From the NCBI RefSeq assembly GCF_007097525.1, contig NZ_VKDD01000005.1, positions 62,001 to 126,000 on the forward strand: a stretch of DNA of 64,000 nucleotides, read 5' to 3'. The position numbers were made by a program, and so were the translations under genes. Position 1 is the stretch's first letter; every line of letters begins with the position of its first letter. The stretch is from Thalassomonas sp. M1454 (GTDB taxonomy: Bacteria > Pseudomonadota > Gammaproteobacteria > Enterobacterales > Alteromonadaceae). The notes under the pieces are model-generated. The model had not been told where the DNA came from. It did not search any database and worked only from the letters and a program-made list of their open reading frames with translations. Shown piece after piece: positions 45,369 through 53,341 of this stretch.

Positions 45369-46100
45369 ATGAAAAACCGTCGTTTATTTTGGCAAATTGT
45401 TGAGAAAATAGAAGCGCTAATTGACTCAGGTGCATACCCTGTTGGTGGTCGATTACCTGCCGAACGTGTACTTGCTGAAACATTTAATGTCAGTCGCCCT
45501 ACAATTCGTGAGGCTATTATTGCTTTGGAAGTAAGAGAAAAAGTCGAAGTTAAAACCAGTTCAGGCGTATATGTTCTAGCTAAAATTGATGAAGAGAGCA
45601 GTTCTGCTAATATCAGTCCTTTTGAATTAACCCAAGCAAGAGCACTTATTGAAGGTGAAGCAGCCGCTTTAGCTGCAGCAACAATTACTCCGGATGAATT
45701 GCAACAACTACAGAGCACTTTAGAAAGAATGGGTAGCGGTCCCAACCCAGAAGTTGCAGACAAAGAATTCCACAAAATAATATCTGCTGCAACTCGTAAC
45801 AATGCTTTAACAAAAACCATAGAAGATTTATGGAAACTACGTGAAAATAATCAAGAAATTAACTCTGCTTATAAAAATGTTTGTAGTCAAAGTGATAATG
45901 ACCGTTTAGACGAGCATACAAAGATATTCAATGCACTTAAAGAAGGTGATAGTGAAGCAGCTAGGAGATCTATGCATCAACATTTTAATCGTTTAATAAA
46001 TTCATTATTCGAAGCAAATGAGAAAAAAGCATTAGAAGATTTACGTAAAAAAACATCTGAAACAAGAGATTTATATTCATTAAATCACTTAGTTAACTAA
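45369..46100 (+). CDS. GntR-family regulator, FadR subfamily (FCD domain)
   Basis: The 243-residue protein has an N-terminal winged helix (ALIDSGAYPVGGRLPAERVLAETFNVSRPTIREAIIALEV) and a C-terminal FCD effector domain (ARALIEGEAAALAA, FHKIISAATRNNAL, HTKIFNALKEGDSEAARRSMHQH). The start at 45369 has AAGGA eight bases upstream; an in-frame GTG at 45294 would add a hydrophobic extension foreign to the family. It resembles UxuR/ExuR/PdhR-type regulators that sense acidic sugars, so it probably controls the alginate genes with a pathway intermediate such as KDG or DEH as ligand. It points towards the PL7 pair. Confidence 0.88.
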   Translation: MKNRRLFWQIVEKIEALIDSGAYPVGGRLPAERVLAETFNVSRPTIREAIIALEVREKVEVKTSSGVYVLAKIDEESSSANISPFELTQARALIEGEAAALAAATITPDELQQLQSTLERMGSGPNPEVADKEFHKIISAATRNNALTKTIEDLWKLRENNQEINSAYKNVCSQSDNDRLDEHTKIFNALKEGDSEAARRSMHQHFNRLINSLFEANEKKALEDLRKKTSETRDLYSLNHLVN

Positions 46101-46122
46101 CAATAATTTTATCAAATTAGAT

Positions 46123-46152
46123 ATAAAGGGGCTTATGGCCCCTTTATTTTTA
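46123..46152 (+). terminator. Terminator of gntR
   Basis: ATAAAGGGGC pairs with GCCCCTTTAT across five bases, followed by TTTT. The remaining gap to 46391 holds ACCA half-sites (46212, 46225, 46247) and two TTACCTATTG copies 21 bases apart. Confidence 0.8.
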
Positions 46153-46391
46153 CGCCTTTACAAATAACTGACCACAATTAACATTTGTAAATATATCACC
46201 TTACATATGAAACCAATCGTTATTACCAATAAATAATTACCTATTGACCAACAGGCCTTACCTATTGTAGATTAGCCTAAGGATTATTAGTTAACCCAAA
46301 CACGTACAGACATACAAACTAAGTTAACTAGAGATCAAGGATGATCTTCTCCCCAAGAGATAATTAATATGTTTATGATAGGTACAAATGA

Positions 46392-47993
46392 ATGAAAAAT
46401 ATTTTGAGTGTTATTTTTATAATTAGTTACCTTACAGCATGTGGTTCAGGCTCTAGTTCTAAAGGTAATTCAGCGAAGAATAATGCTACTACAGATGTAG
46501 CTTCGCCAGCAGTTATTAGTGGTGAGTTAAGCAAATCAATCAATGAAGATATTACTACGTTAATAACAGGTACATTATCAATTGAAGATACTGATATAAA
46601 CGAACAAGGCTTCAAAATACAAGAAAACGTTTCATCTAAGTATGGTTCTTTCAACCTTCAACAAGATGGTTTTTGGTCATACCAATTAAACACTCAAAAT
46701 GAAGAAATCCAAGCACTACCTGAAGGTCTTTCCGTAAAAGATGAAATAAAAATATCCTCGATTGATGATACCTTATCCACGATAGTTATTACCATTGCAG
46801 GTGTAAATGACAAAGCAACCTTCAGTTCAGGAAATAATTTAGATTCATTGCAAATAGCTAAAGATACAAATGTACAGATGCAAGCAATTATCACAGTTAC
46901 CGATATAGATACCGCACAGAGCCTGATTATTCCTCAGAATAACACCCAAGGTAAATACGGTATATTTTCCATAGAAGCAAATGGAAGTTGGTACTATAAA
47001 TTATCTGTCTCTGCTAATGAAGTTTATCAATTAACTTTTCCAAACACGCTAACAGATGAATTTACCATTAACTCTCTAGATGGTACCCAGCATACAATTA
47101 AGGTTGAAATATTCGCTAATGAAGATTCAATTCCGGACCCCGCCCCAACTCTAAAAACAAACGAGCTTGGGATAGAGCTAAATGATTGGTATTTAAGTGT
47201 TCCAACAGATGTTGATGGCAATGGGAAATCTGATTCTATTAAAGAATCAGTATTATCTAGCGGATACTCTGATGAGTTCTTTTATGTATCAGATGATAAC
47301 GGCCTAGTATTTAAGTGCCCACCAAGGGGCTATAAAACCTCGGAAAATACTAAGTATGTTCGTGTTGAGTTAAGAGAAATGCTGCGTCGAGAAAATACCA
47401 GCATAAAAACTCAAGGGGTTAATTTGAACAATTGGGTTTTCTCCTCAGCTCCGGGTGAAGATTTAGTCGCTGCAGGTGGCATAGATGGCAAACTTACCGC
47501 TACCCTTGCAGTAAACAGTGTTACTAAGACAGGTGAGAACTATCAAATAGGCCGGGTTGTTATTGGTCAAATTCATGCAAATGATGACGAGCCTATTCGT
47601 CTTTATTATAGAAAATTACCTAACAATACAAAAGGCTCTATTTATTTTGCTCATGAACCTATCGGCGAAAGTGACGATTATTACGAACTTATTGGTAGTA
47701 GAAGTAATGATGCAAACGATCCTACTGATGGCATAGCACTTGATGAAAAGTTTTCCTACTCAATTGAAGTAACAGGTAATATGCTCACCGTTAAAATTAT
47801 CCGTGATAACAAGCCTAATGTTGTTCAAACAGTGGATATGACAGCTAGCGGCTATGATCAAGGTGGTCAATATATGTACTTTAAGGCTGGTGTGTATAAT
47901 GGTAACAATTCCGCTAACGATGACGAATTTACTCAAGCGACATTCTACGAATTAAAAAATAGTCACGATGGCTATGCTTTCAGTGAACATTGA
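46392..47993 (+). CDS. PL7 alginate lyase, lipoprotein with two VCBS-like repeats
   Basis: The 533-residue protein has a lipobox (YLTAC, Cys17) and a Ser/Gly linker. Two VCBS-like repeats follow (~40-140 and ~145-243, each with GxFSIxxxGxWxYxL wording and a closing I/V-rich strand). The PL7 beta-jelly-roll occupies ~258-533. PL7 motifs are RVELREM (324-330), VIGQIHA (QIH 393-395) and MYFKAGVYN near the end; Gln-His and Tyr are catalytic in the family. The lipid anchor and spacer suggest display on the outer membrane to attack polymeric alginate. It is followed 82 bases later by a second PL7 gene. Confidence 0.9.
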   Translation: MKNILSVIFIISYLTACGSGSSSKGNSAKNNATTDVASPAVISGELSKSINEDITTLITGTLSIEDTDINEQGFKIQENVSSKYGSFNLQQDGFWSYQLNTQNEEIQALPEGLSVKDEIKISSIDDTLSTIVITIAGVNDKATFSSGNNLDSLQIAKDTNVQMQAIITVTDIDTAQSLIIPQNNTQGKYGIFSIEANGSWYYKLSVSANEVYQLTFPNTLTDEFTINSLDGTQHTIKVEIFANEDSIPDPAPTLKTNELGIELNDWYLSVPTDVDGNGKSDSIKESVLSSGYSDEFFYVSDDNGLVFKCPPRGYKTSENTKYVRVELREMLRRENTSIKTQGVNLNNWVFSSAPGEDLVAAGGIDGKLTATLAVNSVTKTGENYQIGRVVIGQIHANDDEPIRLYYRKLPNNTKGSIYFAHEPIGESDDYYELIGSRSNDANDPTDGIALDEKFSYSIEVTGNMLTVKIIRDNKPNVVQTVDMTASGYDQGGQYMYFKAGVYNGNNSANDDEFTQATFYELKNSHDGYAFSEH

Positions 47994-48075
47994 AAGCCTA
48001 ATTAGTTTAAGAATCTAATTAAAATGACTGTACATTATTTTACTACATAAAAAATATTATAAAACAGAGGTTTTT

Positions 48076-49137
48076 ATGCGCCATGCTTCTTTAACCAAAC
48101 TATCCACAGCGATACTTTCTCTGGGGTTAATTTTTTCTCCTATGGCTTTATCGGCAATTCCTGCCGATAAGTTCAACTTATCACATTGGAAAATCACTTT
48201 ACCACTTGATGCTAACGGTGATGGCAAAGTTGATGAGGTCGATGTTTCAAGAATTAAAAAATTTCAACATTCCGATTTCTTTTATCTAGATTCAGAAAAT
48301 GAAAATATGGTATTTGTTGCACCAAACAAAGCCCAAACCACCGGTGGTTCATCAAATACCCGTAGCGAATTAAGACAAATGCTGCGTGGTTCAAACACCA
48401 GCATCGGCACTAAAGATCGCAAGAATAACTTTGCTATAAAAGCAAATATGCGCGCCAAAAAGTTTGGTTCTATCGGCGGGCAGTTACAAGCGCGTTTAAA
48501 GGTTGACCATGTTGCTGTTAATGCCGGTCATCCAGATAAAAAACCCGCGTATTCAGTTGTTGTTGGGCAAATCCATGCAGGTAAAGATCAAGGTATAATT
48601 GAAAAAGATAAAGGCTTTGGCTGGGGTAATGAGCCAATAAAAATATACTATAAAAAGCTGCCTAACCACGACAAAGGTTCAGTATTTTGGACTTATGAGC
48701 GTAATTTACCCAAAGATGATCCTAATCGTACCGATATTGCTTTTCCTGTGTGGGGTAATACTTGGGATAACCTAGCCGACCCAGGCGAAGCTGGTATAGC
48801 ACTAGGCGAATATTTTACTTACACAATATTAGTGTACGAGAACATGATGTACGTTAAATTTGTGGCTCAAGACCATGATTCGGTAGTATATAAAGTCGAT
48901 TTATCAAATAATGTTGACCCTTATGGCAAGGTTGACCCACTCGACCACCCTCAAGGTTACAGCCAAGACTGGTTCTACTTCAAAGCAGGTGCTTACAACC
49001 AATGTAGTACTAAAAACTCTGAGCATTACTGGTATACCGCCTGCCCTGGTACTGGAGATTGGAAAGTCGATAAGAAAAATGGTGATTATACGCAAGTAAG
49101 CTTTGCTAAACTTGAAATGAAAAAGATTAAAAAATAA
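48076..49137 (+). CDS. PL7 alginate lyase, secreted single-domain
   Basis: The 353-residue protein has a Sec signal (ALSA/IPA near 27) and a single PL7 domain with motifs RSELRQM (96-102), VVGQIHAG (QIH 165-167) and YFKAGAYNQ (301-309). A calcium-like DANGDGKVDEVD loop near 45-56 is shared with the larger PL7 upstream (DVDGNGKSD). It is probably soluble in the periplasm or secreted. A strong terminator ends the two-gene unit. Confidence 0.92.
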   Translation: MRHASLTKLSTAILSLGLIFSPMALSAIPADKFNLSHWKITLPLDANGDGKVDEVDVSRIKKFQHSDFFYLDSENENMVFVAPNKAQTTGGSSNTRSELRQMLRGSNTSIGTKDRKNNFAIKANMRAKKFGSIGGQLQARLKVDHVAVNAGHPDKKPAYSVVVGQIHAGKDQGIIEKDKGFGWGNEPIKIYYKKLPNHDKGSVFWTYERNLPKDDPNRTDIAFPVWGNTWDNLADPGEAGIALGEYFTYTILVYENMMYVKFVAQDHDSVVYKVDLSNNVDPYGKVDPLDHPQGYSQDWFYFKAGAYNQCSTKNSEHYWYTACPGTGDWKVDKKNGDYTQVSFAKLEMKKIKK

Positions 49138-49155
49138 TCATCACTAATTATCACA

Positions 49156-49195
49156 ATAAAGCCCTATAAATAATATTTATAGGGCTTTATTTTAT
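49156..49195 (+). terminator. Terminator of the PL7 pair
   Basis: A 17-bp perfect inverted repeat (ATAAAGCCCTATAAATA and its complement) with a one-base centre is followed by TTTTA. Confidence 0.85.
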
Positions 49196-49207
49196 AACTA
49201 GAACTAA

Positions 49208-49378
49208 TTAGTCTTTTGCTTTAATTGTTATTTCAATATTCTTTTTATCACCAGCAAACCATTTTTGTACATAGATAGAACCTAACACTGGCGGCATGCC
49301 ATCCGCTGGAACTTCTTTGTAGCGAACACTGTTTTTATTTTGCTTCTCAAATTCAAAGTTGATGATTTTTTCAGACAT
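49208..49378 (-). CDS. 56-residue conserved small protein
   Basis: The frame reads MSEKIINFEFEKQNKNSVRY, a short stretch, then MPPVLGSIYVQKWFAGD and ends KKNIEITIKAKD. An AGGAAA ribosome site lies just upstream of the ATG, and the bases encode a coherent single-domain beta-rich protein. Similar 50-60-residue proteins occur in many bacteria as hypotheticals, as I recall. No signal peptide. It lies between the PL7 terminator and the small-protein/PhyH genes on the minus strand. The function is unknown. Confidence 0.6.
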   Translation of the reverse strand: MSEKIINFEFEKQNKNSVRYKEVPADGMPPVLGSIYVQKWFAGDKKNIEITIKAKD

Positions 49379-49437
49379 CGTATTTCCTTTTAATTTATTA
49401 ATTCATGTTATCAGCTTATTGCTGATAAAAATGATTT

Positions 49438-49743
49438 TTATACTTCTAATGAACCCTTCAGTTTTAAGTTCATTTTAGGGTCTTTCAATACAATCCCTTT
49501 TTTCAACAACAATTTATGTAAATGCTTTTGTAACTTGGTTTCAACATCACTAGCCAGAGCAGCCTGAAACTGTTGCTCATTAGAAAAGTGACAAAGTACT
49601 AATAAGCTACTGGGGAATAAATCAAATTGCACACTGTGACTTAAATGGCTATAGCCTTCAAATTGCTTAGCCTCCTCATCTATTTGCTCTAATGCTGCCA
49701 ATAGTTTTACGTTCAAGCGTTGAACTATTTTACTCATTTTCAT
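49438..49743 (-). CDS. Small conserved protein, paralog of the gene at 8975
   Basis: The 101-residue soluble protein has an N-terminal helix and the segment YSHLSHSVQFDLFPSSLLVLCHFSNEQQFQAA, similar to the protein at 8975-9328. It ends in a Lys-rich strand. The start overlaps the phytanoyl dioxygenase stop (ATGA), so the two are translationally coupled. The function is unknown. Confidence 0.65.
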   Translation of the reverse strand: MKMSKIVQRLNVKLLAALEQIDEEAKQFEGYSHLSHSVQFDLFPSSLLVLCHFSNEQQFQAALASDVETKLQKHLHKLLLKKGIVLKDPKMNLKLKGSLEV

Positions 49744-50555
49744 TCTATGCCCCCCGCTTTATCAATCGCTTGCTCAGTTTTTAACTTTAAATCAATGGTA
49801 TTGATATAAAGTTTCGGGTTATCAATTTGCGCCAACATTAAATGATCAGGCAAGCAATCGTCATCAACATAGTCAGCGTAATTCGCAGATGAATCAAACA
49901 CTAAAATATCTAATGCTAACCTATCTAAACCATATAATCCTCGGTGGATCATATCAGCTGAAAAAACTAAGATATCTCCTGCTGCAAGTTTTACTTTTTT
50001 ACCTCCCGAGAGGTTTTCACAACTTGTTCTGCCCTGTACTTCCTGGCGCACTGCAAACTCTTCATCGTTATCCCAACGCTTATGAGTACCCGGTACTAAC
50101 TCAATACCTAATTCATCAAATAGTGGCACCCGTAAGTGCACTACTTGCGTTTCAGTAATAACTTTCTTTTGATCTTCAACATCATAGTCGTATTGACAAT
50201 CTCGATGCCAAAAATCTTTTTGCTGTGGATTAACAGGGTTAAAAAATAGCTGCGTATTCATAAATGCAGGCTTATTTGGCATTAATGACTCAACCAATGC
50301 CATCATTTTTGCAGAGCTGATAAAGTTAAACAGTTTAACTCTATCAGCACAGCCAAGGTATTTACTGCCAGTAATTAAGGATGAGTTAAAAGCCTCTTGT
50401 TGATAAAACTCAAGGTTATCTTGCTTCCATAATTGATGAAACTTTAAAATGACCGCTCTTAACGCCTCAATTTCTTGAGCGCTAAAAAAGTCACGAAGAA
50501 CAAAATAACCTTCATGGTCATACTTAAGGTTTAATTGTTTGATTTTATGTTCCAT
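49740..50555 (-). CDS. Phytanoyl-CoA dioxygenase (PhyH)-family protein
   Basis: The 271-residue 2-oxoglutarate/Fe(II) oxygenase has an N-terminal YDHEGYFVLRDFFSAQEIEALRA, the iron motif HxD in DFWHRDCQYDYD and a distal His in SADMIHRGLYGLDRLALDI with an Arg for 2-oxoglutarate. It probably hydroxylates a small molecule; the substrate is unknown. It starts 31 bases after the His-rich receptor stop in the same direction, suggesting joint expression with the metal-type receptor. Confidence 0.82.
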   Translation of the reverse strand: MEHKIKQLNLKYDHEGYFVLRDFFSAQEIEALRAVILKFHQLWKQDNLEFYQQEAFNSSLITGSKYLGCADRVKLFNFISSAKMMALVESLMPNKPAFMNTQLFFNPVNPQQKDFWHRDCQYDYDVEDQKKVITETQVVHLRVPLFDELGIELVPGTHKRWDNDEEFAVRQEVQGRTSCENLSGGKKVKLAAGDILVFSADMIHRGLYGLDRLALDILVFDSSANYADYVDDDCLPDHLMLAQIDNPKLYINTIDLKLKTEQAIDKAGGIE

Positions 50556-50586
50556 AAACGACTAACTTCCTAATAGCAAAATGACT

Positions 50587-52695
50587 CTATCCACCCAATT
50601 GAAAACGCACACCCGCGTTAACAGTAAAACCATCATTTCTTGACCAAATATCGGTAGTCCAACGCCCGCTTGGTGCTTGCTCAGGTAACACTAAAGGATC
50701 CTCATCGGTCTGTCTTATATTAAGTAAGTTTTCAGCATTAACAAAGTAGCTTACTTTGCCAATGGTAATTTGTCCTAATAATCCTAAATGCCAATAAGGC
50801 TGACTCTTTTGGCGATATGGATTGTTTTCAAGGTGCTGAGTACCAGTATAATACGCTTCAAAACCAAGTAAGTAACTGCCGTGCTCTTCCTTCATCACCA
50901 CAAGACCTGCCGAATGCTCTGGTGTTAGCGCTAATGCTACACGGTCAAATCCAGTATCATCTTCTTTTGTTGCATCGGTATATAAATAACTTCCGGTAAA
51001 TTTAATATCTTGCCAACGATAACGCAGTAATAGCTCTGCACCACGAATTTCACTTTCACCTTGTGCATTAACTATTTCAACTTGCTTATCCATTGGGTCA
51101 GTAACGCCGTTAATCGCAACTAATTCAGTAACGTTTTCAATATCTGAGGCAAAAAATGTGACACTGCTTTCAACACTGCCAATAGCATAGGTAATATCAA
51201 GTGATGCAGTCGTTGCACGCTCTTCTTCTATGTTATCTAATGGTGCAAGACGAGATAAGCCGACTTCATCAATGTCTTCAATAAATGGCGTTGGTGCGTA
51301 ATACCCTTGTCCGTAAGCTGTGCGGAACGTCCAGTCATTTGGGCTGTACAACATTGATACACGCGGGCTTACTTGAGTGCCGTACTCACTATGATCATCC
51401 GCACGAGCACTAAATGACATTGAAATATCATCGCTTAGTTCATAATCTAATTTCGAGAATATTCCAGGTACTTCATAAGAGTAATCAAACTCAGAATAAG
51501 TATCTGAAGAAAATTCTTCAGATTGTAGCGCCACACCAACTAACCAAGCGGTTTGATCGGCATAGGCAGATAAGCTTGTCTCTATTAGGTAACTTTCGTG
51601 GTTGTCGTCTTCTAAAATAGCGCCGTATTGATGTTCATGCTCTTGATTCATTGCCGAACCACGAACATTAATATTCATGACTTCGCCAATAGGTTGGTCA
51701 TAGATAAAGCCTATATCGGTTCTAAGTGTGTCTTGTGTTTGCGCATATTGACTGCCATCAGGGAGTGTAGCATTACCTTTTGTACCGCCATCTCTTTGCT
51801 CCGACATAGCACCAAGCGTGAGGTATAGGTTAGCGCCATCGTCATTTTGCCAATAAAAGCGAGGGCGAACAGTGCCACGCTCATAACCAGCCATATCAAT
51901 CCAGCCATCATCATCTAAGTCCTTTTCTTCCTGATGATGAATCCCAGCGGTAACAGATGCGCTTAAGGTATCATTTATTGGGGAGGCCAAATATGATGTG
52001 ACATCTTGGCCATTCTTTGAGGTCGCATTAACTAATACTTCACCTTCAAATTCATCGCTTGGGGTGCGAGAAATTAAGTTGATCACGCCGCCAAGGGCCG
52101 AGCCACCATAAAGCGAAGAGGCAGAGCCTTTAATGATTTCAACATTAGCAAGGTCGGTCGGTGGAATTTGTAAAAGACCAATGGAGGCGGTTTGACCGCC
52201 ATATAAAGGTAAACCATCACTTAATAGCTGAGTATATCGGCCATAAAGACTTTGTAATCGTATATTTGCACTACCTAATGTAGGTGATGTTGTTTGTACC
52301 CTAACGCCACCAGTTTCAGCGACAAGCATAGAAATATTACCAGGGCGCATCAGAGCTTTTTCTTGGATTTCCTCACCGTTAATAATTTCGGTACGAGTTG
52401 CCGACTCGGTAACAATCCGCCCTAACCGAGATGCGCTTACTTGAATTCTTTCAATACCACCCTCGTCATGGTCATGATGCCCGTGTTCTTCTTCATTTTT
52501 GTCATTATGCCCATGATCGTCTTCATGTTCATGCTCGTCGTTATGACCATCTTGTTTTTTATGGTCTAGCTCTTTATGTTGCTCACTCGATTCTTGATGA
52601 GCTTCTTCTTTATTGCCATGCTCATTTTCACTGGCATAGACAGATGAAGGAATTAACAATGCTGCAATGGCTATTTTTATACTTTGTTTAAACAT
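50587..52695 (-). CDS. TonB-dependent receptor with His-rich N terminus
   Basis: The 702-residue protein has a signal peptide (~1-21, VYA/SEN) and a stretch of ~58 residues (22-79) packed with 13 His plus Asp/Glu. A TonB-box-like segment (IERIQVSASR), a plug (GNISMLVAETGGVRVQ, SSLYGGSALGGVINLI) and a barrel ending near the aromatic terminus follow. The His-rich tail facing the periplasm suggests binding of a divalent metal such as Zn, Ni or Cu, as in ZnuD-like receptors. It lies downstream of the Cys-rich protein and the RND pump. The metal is not readable from sequence. Confidence 0.85.
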   Translation of the reverse strand: MFKQSIKIAIAALLIPSSVYASENEHGNKEEAHQESSEQHKELDHKKQDGHNDEHEHEDDHGHNDKNEEEHGHHDHDEGGIERIQVSASRLGRIVTESATRTEIINGEEIQEKALMRPGNISMLVAETGGVRVQTTSPTLGSANIRLQSLYGRYTQLLSDGLPLYGGQTASIGLLQIPPTDLANVEIIKGSASSLYGGSALGGVINLISRTPSDEFEGEVLVNATSKNGQDVTSYLASPINDTLSASVTAGIHHQEEKDLDDDGWIDMAGYERGTVRPRFYWQNDDGANLYLTLGAMSEQRDGGTKGNATLPDGSQYAQTQDTLRTDIGFIYDQPIGEVMNINVRGSAMNQEHEHQYGAILEDDNHESYLIETSLSAYADQTAWLVGVALQSEEFSSDTYSEFDYSYEVPGIFSKLDYELSDDISMSFSARADDHSEYGTQVSPRVSMLYSPNDWTFRTAYGQGYYAPTPFIEDIDEVGLSRLAPLDNIEEERATTASLDITYAIGSVESSVTFFASDIENVTELVAINGVTDPMDKQVEIVNAQGESEIRGAELLLRYRWQDIKFTGSYLYTDATKEDDTGFDRVALALTPEHSAGLVVMKEEHGSYLLGFEAYYTGTQHLENNPYRQKSQPYWHLGLLGQITIGKVSYFVNAENLLNIRQTDEDPLVLPEQAPSGRWTTDIWSRNDGFTVNAGVRFQLGG

Positions 52696-52816
52696 TTTTT
52701 ACCTTAAATACTACTTGTTAGTACTCGCCTAAAAAGCTGAATACTATTAAATTAGGAACAATTAATTTAGAGCGAAATTTACGATTATTTTTATTACGAG
52801 CTCTAATTGAAACTAT

Positions 52817-53236
52817 TTATGAGGTAAAAATTGGGGGGCGATAAAGTGAGGTTGATACGGAATTAGGTTGTACTAACTCTGGCAAGAACATAGTTTCATC
52901 TAATGTAATTGTCTTAATAGTTACCAAGCTAATATTGAAATAAACCACGGAATTACACGTATTGGCAATGCAGCTGCAATCTAAATCGCAACATTCTATG
53001 CCGCAGCAATCGTCATGATTATCAGGATCTATTGAGTCATTATGCGCTGAAATAGTATATTTAGATTCAATATCAATTGCAGTATTAGAATTTAACTTTT
53101 GCGAGGTAGTAACTACATTTAAATGTTCATCTTCAGCAGTTTCACAAGGCATAGAAGTATTAAAGGCCATTGCTTGGCTTAGGAAAGCGACAAGCATCAT
53201 GGTTAATACCAATACTTTTGAAATTGCTTTAAGCAT
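52817..53236 (-). CDS. Cys-rich secreted small protein, putative metal-binding
   Basis: The 139-residue protein has a Sec signal (LTMMLVAFLSQAMA/FN), a His/Asp-bearing middle, and the Cys cluster DDCCGIECCDLDCSC...C at ~76-95. The spacing of Cys pairs suits a soft metal or disulphide network. It resembles the small copper-associated proteins placed beside metal-efflux genes, such as CopL-like proteins; homology is not established. It sits between RND and TonB receptor genes, 105 and 121 bases away. Confidence 0.6.
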   Translation of the reverse strand: MLKAISKVLVLTMMLVAFLSQAMAFNTSMPCETAEDEHLNVVTTSQKLNSNTAIDIESKYTISAHNDSIDPDNHDDCCGIECCDLDCSCIANTCNSVVYFNISLVTIKTITLDETMFLPELVQPNSVSTSLYRPPIFTS

Positions 53237-53341
53237 AGAAACCTCTAATTAACATCTGCGCGACATATTAAAGATTTTTTTACCTATGAACAATCAAAAG
53301 AGGTAAAAAGAACGAGTTTTTTACCTCTTTTACCTAATAGA

